Below, in pieces: positions 24,105-36,200 of a stretch of DNA of 64,000 nucleotides. The stretch covers positions 4,766,001-4,830,000 of the forward strand of contig NW_026974141.1 of the NCBI RefSeq assembly GCF_037042905.1. The letters run 5' to 3'. This DNA is from Lytechinus pictus (lineage: Eukaryota > Echinodermata > Echinoidea > Temnopleuroida > Toxopneustidae). Position 1 is the first letter of the stretch. Each line of letters begins with the position of its first letter. A program made the translations under genes and the position numbers. Under the pieces are notes generated by a model. The model was not told where the DNA came from. It searched no databases and was given only the letters and a program-made list of their open reading frames with translations.

Positions 24105-24430
24105 AAAACCGTATTTTGTAGAAAATCTTGCAAGTATTTAAAAAAATATTTGTGTTGGAGTTAGGAGGTCTATAAAATACTGCGATCATTATGTTGTTAG
24201 ATTTTGGTACCCGAATTTCAATGATAAGAGATTCAGCAATTTCATTTATACAATTAAAATCATTGTGAGTAAAATATTCTAGTTGTTAATTGATATAGAT
24301 ACCTACCCCTCCTCCCCGTCTATTACTGTGGTTTTCTACGTACGTATAACCAGGAATGAGTATAAACCATCAGATTCCTGAGATAACCATGTCTCGGTTA
24401 ACGCGATTATAGACATTTTAGTTTGTGAAG
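24105..24430 (-). mobile_element. LINE endonuclease fragment, proximal part (minus)
   Basis: Minus-strand frames give IALTETWLSQESDG (near 24,395-24,415), then after a frame break NRRGGGVGIYI, followed by IIEIRVP and FYRPPNSNTNIF. These are successive conserved blocks of a CR1/L2-type LINE endonuclease. It leads into the fragment at 19,660-19,830 once the intervening element is removed. Confidence 0.7.
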
Positions 24431-24789
24431 ATGAATCGGTTATTCGCGGGGGGTATCTTATTCCAGCTACTAATAACACAAAGCGCCATACTTGCATTAC
24501 CGGTAAATAAATTGTAGGTAATAATCTGGTTAATTTGGAGCGGTTTCAAATGAGAGCAGAGTGCGTTATTTGAATATTGAATTGTAATGACGCTAGGTTA
24601 AGGATCGAGGCTTGGCGAAGCTCCGCGTCACGAATTACGTTTTAAAGGTCAAAGCATTCACACGGCTGTTTCGCTAAGTCATTCTCGAATACCGTCACTG
24701 GAAAACACTTTGATACCGTCATTTGAATTGCGCATTTCAAATTACGTGAATTATTTGTGAATGCAGTTGGAAAATACTCCGTCCATCAG

Positions 24790-24905
24790 AAAGGACGCAA
24801 ATATTGGTCACGTGTATAGGAGAGTCGCAGCCTATGCACGTTAAAACCAGTACACTATTCGTCAAAAAGTAGGGTGTTCAGCCGGTGTGTTGCACCTGCC
24901 GGTCC
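24790..24905. repeat. SINE-tail-like fragment
   Basis: The order aggagagtcgcagcctatgc, acgttaaaaccagtacac, then a cacctgccgg motif parallels the body of the family-3 SINE at 36,102-36,430 (gagagtcaccacctttgcac, acgttaagaaccc, ccacctgcac). The tRNA-like head is missing. Confidence 0.4.
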
Positions 24906-25788
24906 CGGCAAAATTCAGGTCAAGTCAATCTTTAAGTTCATATGCCATAATAATCAATATAGTGATTGTGGGCATTAACGGAAAGACAAGACAAAGACGT
25001 CATTTTGCATTCACACGATCAAACTTAGTCATTCGAATGATCATTCAATTGAGACGTCACTCCAATGATCACTCGAATGACGCAAAATGCGAGCGTGTGA
25101 AACCCCTCTTGGATTGTTCATTTTTTTAATTTTTTATTTATTTGTATGTTCTCATTTACATCGTCACTGTACATTGAACAAAAAAAAAAAAAAAACAGCA
25201 TGGACACAACGTTATATCTTTCTTTAATGTATTAATCAATTTAGCTTTTTATACAATTTTTCAACAAAAATAAAATAAAAATTTAAAGAAATATTTGAAA
25301 TATTCTTAGAAGAAATTAAATGGAGAGCAAATATTAAAAAAAGTATTTTTTGGAAAAATTGCAAAACAAAGATTGTTCATTATTATCATCATTGCTCAAT
25401 CATCAGGATAAGAAAAATCATATGATAAATATACGATTACACAAGACAAATATGAATATCGCTAATGTTTCTGTTATCATGGTATATTGGTAATGATATT
25501 TGCTCAATAAAGCAGGGAAAAACTAAATTACGGCATGAGATCACAAATGTTTGCAAACTTCGTACTTCGAAACCAATTTCGGAGGATGCAATAGAATATT
25601 AATATTGCGTTTATTGTTGTTATGATTGTTTGCGAGGGTAAAAGTACAAACGTTTTTCAGGTTCGTGACAAGCAAACCGATATAATTCAGGATATGGATT
25701 TATAGTGAAGCAAAAACTTTGGAAGCAGTGTTATACAAACGCAAGAAACAGTGATATGGGTACCAGGTAATCGCCTTTTTCTTCAAAT
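24906..25788. other. Upstream region of the ANK-ZU5-UPA-DD gene
   Basis: Contains a palindrome-rich block (about 24,990-25,110) with catttTGCattcacacg / cgcaaaatgcgagcgtgtg inverted ends and internal TCATTCGAATGA-like motifs, probably a short MITE, followed by AT-rich sequence. The promoter and any 5' UTR exon must lie here or further left; no convincing TATA box or initiator can be pinned down. Confidence 0.35.
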
Positions 25789-28700
25789 ATGGAGGGAAAC
25801 CACCAAAAGCTACACGGTGAGGTATCTGGAGGGAATTTAAAAAGAGTAAAACAGTTGATCAAGCAGGGTGCTGGAATAAACCGAACAGATCAAGACGGAT
25901 ACACAAGTTTACATGTCGCTGTGCAGAGCAACCAGGTTAACATCATTGAATACCTCATTAAACGCGGCGCTGACTTGGAAAAGGTGACTACGTATGGACA
26001 CACACCCTTACATCTTGCTGCATCGCTCGGACATCTAAAAGTAACAAAAGTTATACTCAGTCATGGAGCGAGCATTGACACAATAAATAAAGAGGGACAA
26101 TCTGCATGTCACATTGCTGTAATTAAGGGCCACCTTGATGTCGTGCGATACTTAATCAACCAGGGGGCAAAGGCCTACCATGAGGTCAATGTTGCAAAAA
26201 ACTCACTCCTACACATTGCAGCAGAATACGGCTCAACGGATATAGTGGAATACCTAATTGGTCAAGGAATTCAGGTAAACCAGGAGAATGCTGAAGGTTC
26301 GACTGCATTGCACATTGCGGCAAAAAATGGTCATCTCGATGTCACCAAGTATCTGGTTAGTCAAGGAACGGAAGTGGGGAAAGAAGATAAAAGAGGAAGA
26401 ACATCCTTACATTGGGCGGTTAAGTTTGGCCATCTAAAAGTGGTAAAATATCTGATATCTCAAGGAGCTAATGTGAATAAGGGTGATAAACAAAGTTGGG
26501 CCGCATTGCACCTTGCTGCTGGGGCGGGTCATCTTGAGGTTGCAAAGCATCTTATTCTTCATAGAGCTGATGTGAATAAAAGGAGTGAGAGCGGCATGAC
26601 TGCTTTACTCAGTGCTGTTTATGGGGGTCATGTTGACGTCAGCAAATATCTGATTCGTCAAGGTGCTAAGATAGATATGAAAAGGAATGATGGGTCAACG
26701 GTACTACATATGGCGTCAAAATTGGGTCATCTTGATGTTATTAAGTATTTGATAAGTCAAGGAGTTGGAGTAAATGAGAGTGATTGTTTTGGTGCAACAC
26801 CGTTGTCTAATGTCATTCGAAACGGCATTACTACTGACATAATGGAGCACCTAATCAGTGCTGGTGCTGATGTGAATAAGCGTGATACCAATGGTTCGAC
26901 ATCATTGCATCTCGCTGCTAAGATTGGCAATCTCGACATCACCAAATATCTAATCACCAAAGGCGTTATGGTGAACAACAGAGACAATGACTTTACCACT
27001 GCGTTACACATCGCTTCTAGTATTGGCGATCTTGATATTGTCAAGTATCTGATCAATCAAGGAGCTCATGTGAAGAAGAGAAAAAATAATGGTCGGACCT
27101 CGTTACAAGTTGCTGCACAAGCGAATCATCTGAATGTTGTTGAATATCTGATCAGTCAGGAAGCAGGTATAAACACGCAAGACGAGCACGGTTTTACCGC
27201 GTTACATCTTGCCGCTCAGGCAGGTAATTTTGACATCATCAAACATTTAATCCTGAACGGGGCTGAAGTCAATAAGGCTAAATATGATGGTTTTACAGCA
27301 TTACACAGTGCCGCTGAGAATGGTCATCTTGATGTCACTAAGTATCTAATTGATCATGGAGCTGAAGTAAATCATACTGACAGTAAAGGTTCGACGGCAC
27401 TACACAGCGCTGTTGAGGGTGGTCTTCTTCATGTTGCAGAATATCTCGTTGCCAGAGGAGCTGATGTACATAAGGAAAATGATGCTGGTCAGACTGCATT
27501 CCACATAGCTGTTAAGAACAGTTTTCTTCATGTCACCAAATATTTAATTGGTGTAGGAGCTGATGTTAATAAAGGAGATAATGACGGTCACACTGCATTA
27601 CAGCATGCTGCAAAGTATGGGTTTCTTGATGTTGTTGAATATCTGGTAGGTCAAGGTGCAGAGGTTAATAAAGGAGATAATGACGGCCACACCGCTCTTC
27701 ATTATGCTAATATGAATGGTTGTTCTGATGTAATTGAGTATCTGGTAAGTGAAGGAGCCGATGTGAATAAGGGAGATAATAGCGGTCGCACTGCATTACA
27801 CATTGCTGCTAGGGAGGGTCAGCTTGGGTTCATAGAATTTCTGATAGGACATAGAGCTGACGTCAATAATATCGACTACAAGTGTTGGACGGCATTACAC
27901 ATTGCTGCTGAATGTGGCTGGCTTCGTGTTGCAGAATGTCTGATCGTTAACGGAGCTGATGTGCATAAGGCAAACAATGCTGGTGAGACTGCATTGCACA
28001 TTGCTGCTAAGAATGGCAATCGAGCTGTCATCAAATACCTGATAGAGCAAGGAGCCGATGTAAATCACAGAGATAACGACAATCACACTGCATTACTGTA
28101 TGCTAAGATGAATGGTTTTCGTGAGATCGTTGAATATCTGATCACCCAAGGAACCGATGTGAATAAGGGAAGTAATGACGGCCACACTGCATTGCAAAAT
28201 ACTGCCGCTAAGAAAGGCCATCTTGATGTCACCAAAACTCTCACAAGCCACGAAGCCCAAGTCAATGGAGACATTAATGGCTGGAGTGCCTTACACGCTG
28301 CTGCTGAGAGTGGTCATCTTGGTGTCACCGAACATCTCATAAGTGAAGGAGCCCAAGTCAACAAAAAAGACAATAAAGGTTCAACTGCATTACACGATTC
28401 GTCTCTTCAAGGTCATTTAGATGTCGTTCATTGTCTGATATGGCATGGTGCTGACGTAAATACGGGAGACATCGATGGCAATAGAGCTTTACATTTCGCT
28501 GCTTTCAGTGGCCATCTTGATGTCACCGTGTATCTTCTTAACCAAGGCGCTGAAGTAAATGAAGAAGCTGAGAATGGGAATACTGCATTGCACTATGCTG
28601 CTTGGAGAGGTCATCTAGCTGTCACGAAATGTCTTACTAAATATGCTAATCAAGAGGGCGCTGCATATGAAAACATAAAACCTCGTGATCCGCCTTCGCA

Positions 28701-29049
28701 TCAAGAAAGTCATACCGGTGTCACCAAGTATGTTTTGTGCAGTGCAGACGTGAATAAAGCAAACAATGAAGGTAGAACTGCCTTACACTTTGCCTCAGAA
28801 AAAGGCCATACTGTTGTCGCAGGATACCTACTTTCTGAAGGAGCTATCGTGAATAAAGAAGATAATGGTGGCTGGACAGCATTACACTTTGCTGTTCAGA
28901 ATAGGCACTTTGATCTGGTTAAAGTTCTGTTAGAGGCAGGGTCAGGTCCTGACGCAGAGGACATTCACGGACAGACATCTCTACAGCTGTCACAGTTACT
29001 TGGGTATGAAGACATCACTGATCTTCTCATCAATGGTCGCAATTCAGAG
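25789..29049 (+). CDS. Exon 1: start codon and 32 ankyrin repeats
   Basis: A single 3,261-bp exon encoding residues 1-1087 with no intron. About 32 consecutive 33-residue ankyrin repeats follow the pattern DGxTALHxAAxxGHLDVxKYLIxQGAxVNK. The first (LHGEVSGGNLKRVKQLIKQG) is the degenerate N-terminal cap. Repeat 29 is interrupted by an insertion at about residues 954-976 (NQEGAAYENIKPRDPP and following). The ATG at 25789 is the first in frame; the upstream frame is closed by a stop just before. The donor is GAG|gtaaac at 29049, phase 0; reading on would stop three codons later. Ankyrin repeats bind protein partners; the ligand is unknown. Confidence 0.9.
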
Positions 29050-32000
29050 GTAAACTGAAACCACTTTGTTTCCTTCTTTCTATCTGCCTAACCTCTCTAT
29101 ATCTCCCCCTCTATCCACATTATCTCTCTTTCTATCTCTCTCACTCAGTTCAACATAGATGTTCATTTATGATAACCTTCATTCACCAGAGACCCTGGCC
29201 CTCATTGGTTTTTTTCTTCACTGTAATGGTTAGTTTTGGTCATTTTCGCTCATTTATTTTCCGTAGCAGGCGATGCTAGACTGCTAGTTTATACTATAAG
29301 TACGCAGACACTATTGCAAATAAAAATCAATTCTGGACTCGGTAATACTAAATATTTTATTTCTCAAACTGTAGCTATATTATAAAAATCAGTAGGCAAA
29401 GCTTTATAGTACAAGAACATTGTTACTTTCAACTTTAAATGAATTAATCAATTTTGTTTGGATTGCATTAATTGTTTCATATAAAAAGGGTCTAGGATCT
29501 CAAAGTTCTTGAGAAATATGAGATGTAACCATTATACCAGTCACGTAGTATTATACATCAGCATGTAGGTAATCTATTTAGCATTGAGATGACGATCGAC
29601 CTCGACATTTTTTTACCCTTAGGGATATTTCAGTGGGAAAGCAAATGAGCCAGTGTCTCGAAAATGTGGGTGGTTTCGGACCGTTTGCAGTAGCAAGAGT
29701 TGTGAACATGGACAATATCAAATGAACGGCGAGACGTAAATAGTGAATCAATTGTAATAATATCTACATAAAATTGATGGAAAAGAATACAATATAATCC
29801 TATCAGTCTGGTGTGAGATTATCAAAGGACAAGTCCACCCCAACAAAAAGTTAATTTGAATAAAAAGAGAAAAATCCAACAAGCATAACACTGAAAATAT
29901 CATAAAAATCGGATGTAAAATCATAAGTTATGACATTGTAAAGTTTCGCCTAATCTCACAAAACAGTTATTTGCACATTCTGTTGGTTGAGCAAATGAGG
30001 AAACTGATGACGTCATCCACTCACTATTTCTTTTGTATTTTATTATGTAAAATAGGGAATATCCTTTTTTTTCTCTTCATTGTCAACTGAAAAAACGATT
30101 AATTCCTCCCTGAACATGTGGAATGAGCAATGACGGTTTGATACCATATGATTCAGTCAAGTTTGTTCTTATTGTCAAATCTATAAAAAATGAAATATTG
30201 ATAATGCAAACTATAAAAAAAAAAAAAAAATAGTGAGTGAGGGACATCATCGACTGTCTCATTTGAGTTGTGCATATCACTGTTTTGTGAAAAATAAGCA
30301 AAACTTTGAAATGTCAAAACTTCATTTTACATCCGATTTGATGAATTTTTCAGCATTTTGCTAGTTTGATTTTTCTCTATTTATTCAAATCACCATTTTT
30401 GTTGGGTGGACTTGACCTTTAATAATTAAAAAGATATACCCGGATTTTGGCAATATTATGTTCGTAAAAACTAACGTTCCCTGTGTTGAAGCTCTGTGTG
30501 TGGACTTTCAGCCACTCATATGGAAGCGACTAACCATTTTGGAACCTCTTTTCTACACAATACATATCAACTTTTGAAATTGTACATTTCCCATTCACCC
30601 TCAACAGATGTTACACTCAAGTTAATTATGCAAATCTTCCACACAAATTTTGATTGCATGATTCACGTGCCATCTGACCCATCGGCGTTATATATCTATG
30701 GTATCTTTTACAATGAATGAATATTGCTTAAATGATTCTTGCATTGAAAAATTACATGAACAAATTCCTTTGGTTTATGATATATCGGAATGTAACGGTA
30801 TTTCACCTATTACCTTTCTCTATCCTTTGTAGGTGAGCCAGGTTGATGTACTTGATATACAACATGCCATAGAACACGGCCACACACCCTCCATTGAGAA
30901 GATAGTTTCAAGTGGAGCTGATCTCAATGCCCAGAATACTGACGGTCAGACGTGTCTTCACAAAGCCATCAAACTCTGTTACAAGACTGGGGTAACTGTG
31001 GAAGGAAGTGCCGCACTAAAAAGGGTGAGACACAACATATAATGTTACAGACCTTAGACGTGTGACGTCATAATCTCATAGCGCCCTCCCTGAGAGGATA
31101 TAGGCATATCCAAAAACGGAGTTGTCGGAGATGCGCCGGCTGCAAATCACCAACGTACGCAAAGCAAGATGGCGGCACTAAGACGTCAATGCATAAGGTC
31201 TATATTCCGAACCACACGGTTTATTTCCAATTCGTCCAATGCCAATTTGTCCAACTGCCAACTCGATTACTATCATTTGGTCTACCATCAGTTCGTCCAC
31301 TCACCAAATGGTCTACTTTCATTTAGTCTAATGCCATTCCGTGTAATAACCAGTTGGTCCAACAACCACTTAGTTTATATACCATGTGGTCTAAAGTCTT
31401 AATTGTGCAAAATGAATGAAAAGAAAATGGGTATTAGACCAAGTGGTTATTAGACGAAATGGTAATAGACAAACTAGTGATTAGACGAAGTGATGATTCG
31501 ACCAAATGGTTGTCATACGAAATGCTGATGGACGGAATGGCAGACTAAATGAAGGTAGACCATGTGATGAGTGGACAAGTTAGTAGTGGACGAATTGGCA
31601 ATGTACCACCACCAACATATGCGTTTTTCGATCACGAACATAATGGATCAGCAAATTAAAGTGCCTTCTTCTTTGGGCACCCTCAGTGGCAGATACGAGG
31701 GCACATCTGGAGCCCCCCTTTTCAGAGCCATGACAAATATAAGTGAAGACTTCCTTCGAAATCACTGACCCGCCCATGGGCATGCTGTATTGAAAGGGGC
31801 TACTGTCCTATTACTATTAGTTGGCATACATTAATAGCCACATAAACTTGTGTGTTTCAGATTTCGGACGAGTTTTACGATGGGAAACTATCTCCCGAGA
31901 TGGCCCTCGTGTTGTATCTCCTGGAGAACGGAGCTAGGATAGATGTGGAGGATGCGGATGGCAACTTACCGATTCAGTATGCCAAGGATGAGGTGGTCAA

Positions 32001-32653
32001 ACAGATGATTTTATCGAGGTGATTCTTAAAGCCACCGCACACCTTACGATTGGTCGGGGAACCGGTTTGGAATAAAACATATTAACATTTGATAGAATAT
32101 TGAGACATGGAACATATCGCTTTTTAAAGTTTTAAGTCATCGTACGAATACTTCCGTTCAAATATGTGACTACGATACCATCCTTATTAGAATTTAAGCG
32201 AACTGAATATCTCGTCGTAATGATGTCTAGCAATTGTACGATTTGCTACGATTTGAAATCAAATTGACCTGTACTCTAAAATAAAGGCTTGCAAACATCC
32301 ATTGTTATATCAGTAATCTTACAGTTAATTTGAACCTCCATATTTTCAGATAATTAGCAAATGTGCTCTATCACAAATTCGGACAGATGACCGGTCGTAA
32401 GGTGTGTGAAAGCCTTTGCGAGTATTACTGAAATGTCTTAATGAGCCATAGAGGTATAGACATTGTCCGTGTATAGCTTTGATGGAGGCTCGATATTGAG
32501 AGTTAAATCTATGTATCACTTAATGTTCACTTAATACTTAATATTTGTTTCAGCACTTAAATCATTTTGAAAATTTGAAGAAAAAAATATTGTTTGTACC
32601 TTTCTCCTTCATACGCTGATATTTTCATTATGGTTCGTCTCGGTAGAATCGTA

Positions 32654-32684
<31 letters not shown>

Positions 32685-33248
32685 GGTGTGTGTGTGTGTG
32701 TTGGTGCGTGTGAGTGTGTGTGTGGGTATGTGTGGTGTGTGTGTACAGCACTACAGACAATCCAACCTTTTTTTTGTTATTACTTTCAGATTGACTTCAT
32801 TGGAGGACATCAAATCATACCGAGGTAAGAGGTCTTTAAAAATTGTGTACCACCCCCTCCCCCGAGAAGACGCTAAAATTAATTATTGTTGTATAAAAAA
32901 AAAAAATCGCCTTTTCAATTTTATTCGATTTAATTTTTTGTATCAATAGTGCATGGAAGTCCGGATCGCTCACTCATGATACAAATACGAGAGTGCACAA
33001 AGATAAAAAAAAATATATAATTTTTATATTGCATTTTTTTTTAAAGCAGGAGAAAATGCAGAACAACATGTATTTTGATGAAAAAAAACTCATGTTATTT
33101 ATTCTATTCATCCTCTACATATGGACCGGATAGCCCCCTTCAATCAAATCAGGGGCCCAGACGTTGAAGATATTTAGAGCAAAAAGAAAGAACTACGTTG
33201 AAATCGGATGGCTTGCTTGTGCAGGCCGCATACTAATATCGATTACAA

Positions 33249-33287
<39 letters not shown>

Positions 33288-36200
33288 CTCACACACCCAC
33301 AACACCAACCCTCCCCCACACACACCCACACATCAAACATCATGAAGCCACCCTGGCTCTTCTCAAGATTGCTACAATGTGTATAATCAGTCAACACTTT
33401 CTTGTCTATTCATTATCATGCTTATATTTTACATCAGAAATTGGACCTGCACCGTCAGTGAAGTCTGTTGAGGTCGGAGCTGATAGCACTTTGGAAACAG
33501 CACTAGACGATCATGGCGTATCAGTGATCATTCCTCCAGATGCCATTCATCAGGATCACTCACGTCGGATCATCGTAACGCTTTTAGAACACCCTTCATG
33601 TCTGGATGTTCAGGAAGATGAATCATTGGCATGCTGTGGTATCAAGTGTGATCCCGGAGATATGATCTTCAATAAACCCGTGATGATCAGAATTCCACAT
33701 TGTTTCTCTGTCACCAACCCATATCAAGTACTACCAGATATCGTCTGCTATGAATGGGATTCAGTGAACGGTAATTTTTTCTGATCAAAATGATACTTTA
33801 ATAATCTATGTCATACCAAGGTGGTAGGTTAATGCAAGAAGAAGCGGAGAGTATTGGGGAGAGTATCATAAGATGTGCCAAGAATCCGTTTAAGAGTAAT
33901 CAATTGCCAAAAACTACGCTGCAGAATGGCTTTATCAAATCCATGCAACTGCCGCGTCGCTTAGGTGTACCAGACCCCGTTGTGAGGGATGCGGTCCTAT
34001 TAGTCCTAACCTGCCTAAATTCGAGTCACTCAAAGTAATATGGTGTACAGTTTGTTCGGTGTTCTTCCATACTCATTGTCTGACAGGCTGCTGATGGCTT
34101 AAGTCTTCAGCTTGTTATAGCTTCGAAACGACTGACGCCTCTGCGACAAGGGAGTTCGACACCTGAATGAAACTTTGTACCAGGGGCGATGGTTAGAGTT
34201 GAACAGGTTTTGCCATCTCTTACCAAACCTGCTTCTAGTTTTCATTGAAGTTTGAGTGAAGAGTCTCTGTGACGGCTGAACGGTCGACGAGGATGCGTTA
34301 GTAGCCGGGGTTTTGTTGTGTTGCAACACAACAACACACCGGCTACCGAAGTTTTCACCCTCGTGGGATTCTTGAAATTTTGTTAAGCCTTCTTAATTAG
34401 CCTGAATGTGTAATGTTCACTGCGGAAGGGGGAGGGGCAAGTATGTCCGAGAGGAATAGGATGCTTACTGGGATCGGTCTAAAACGTCCAATAACTCTCC
34501 TCGTAGTGTCATTTAGGGAAACATCGGGCTTTTGGAATTAGTTTCTACTCCAGACTGGATCAGCATATGCTGCATCGCAGTTGACAAGAACAGGGGTATC
34601 TGTGCGAATCGCATGTCAACATGGGCTCCCAAATAAGAGCCAGGAAGACGATGCAGAAGGTTGTTCTTTGATGAAAATTTGATTTGTCTGATGTCATTAT
34701 GTCAACAGATCCCTAATATGCAATGTAGTATGAATTCCCATGAGATTTGTCTACTCTTCTCGAATAATATTTTGTTTTTGTTAAGAAGCATGCATAAAAA
34801 ACTTTATCAGATGGTGAATTGAATGTACATAAAACATCCTGTCTCACTTTATGTTTATGGATATCTCGATAAGAAGTCAAACATAACTGGTAAGATTGTA
34901 AAAACCATTCTGTACTGATTCTTTTTAATGATCAGATCTACCAATTACGTCAAGGAGGAGATCATCCACCTCACCAGACAAACCACCACACTGTAGAGTG
35001 TACGGTAGACATCTTGAGCTCTACATTGACCACTGTGCCGAGTGGTGGGTTCTTATTCCCCTCGAACAACAACTGGTCCGACAGAAGCTTATTTGTACGC
35101 CATACATCCCGGACAAGATAGACAAAGGCAAGAAGATCGATGTTCACATCCATCTTCATGCGAACCTTCCAGGAATGGATGCGGTAAGTCGAGGCTTCAA
35201 TCACCTTTATCAGATCTTTATCAATCTTTGGAGGTGAAAATTGCTGCCTTTAGGTTCCATGTGTCATAGGACATTTGCACCACTTCAACCTCTACCATCA
35301 AAACGTAATAAAAATCTATACGCGGTACTCCAATAAGTAAGGTCACATTGATGTCTCAGTTCCGTGCACACTACGTTTTATATCTTACTACTGATGAGAT
35401 ACAAATCGATGATGTTGAGCATTGCTAGTAGGTCCATGATAGCACACATGGTCTTGCACTTATGCATTATTCTAGATCACACTTAACAATTTCGTGTCGT
35501 TAAACAAACCCAGATTTACTGTTCATCTGCTAAGAACCAGACAAAACCAATTTGCGCTGAATGGGTACGTATTCATGAGGGCCCATCTCCGACCCCCTAC
35601 CCCATGAACCCATTCCCACAAAATTTGTCAGATATATGTACTCTTATGATAGCTAGTACGGTGTTTCTAAACAATATGGGTCCAGATCAGAATCTTGTGG
35701 GCGGAAATACCATATTGAGGGTCGAGGTACCACAATAACAGATAAGGAACAATATCCTGGTGGAAAATTTACTGCACCTGTTTATATTTTGGCTGATGAT
35801 TATTATCGTCGTTACTTTATTCTAGGATGCCGAAGAGGAGGAAAGGAAGCAATCATATCACAAGGCCCATCCATCTGTTCCTATCAACGTAGCAACCAAG
35901 TCTGGAGACCTTGATGTGGTTTGCCACCGTGAGGGCCATCGTGATGTAAAGGAGGTAAAATTCCTCTCCAGACTTGGGATGTAAACGTTTCCACAGGAGA
36001 TCAGTCTTGTAAATTGTCTTACATTCATCACTATGTATGAAATCCTGCCAATATTTGACCCACAATCATTTTAATGTTAGAAATTATATAGTCAAGATGC
36101 CGTCAGAGAGCGAAGTTGGTTCAGTCGGCAAAGTGTCTGCCCGTCGAACCAAAGATCTAGGGTTCGAGTCCACCCCGGGCGGGTGACTAAAGCCAGTGCG

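Noticed and set aside
36102..36190. Possible tRNA gene
   Set aside because: A and B boxes are present but no acceptor stem or full cloverleaf; the conserved body and other copies make it a SINE.
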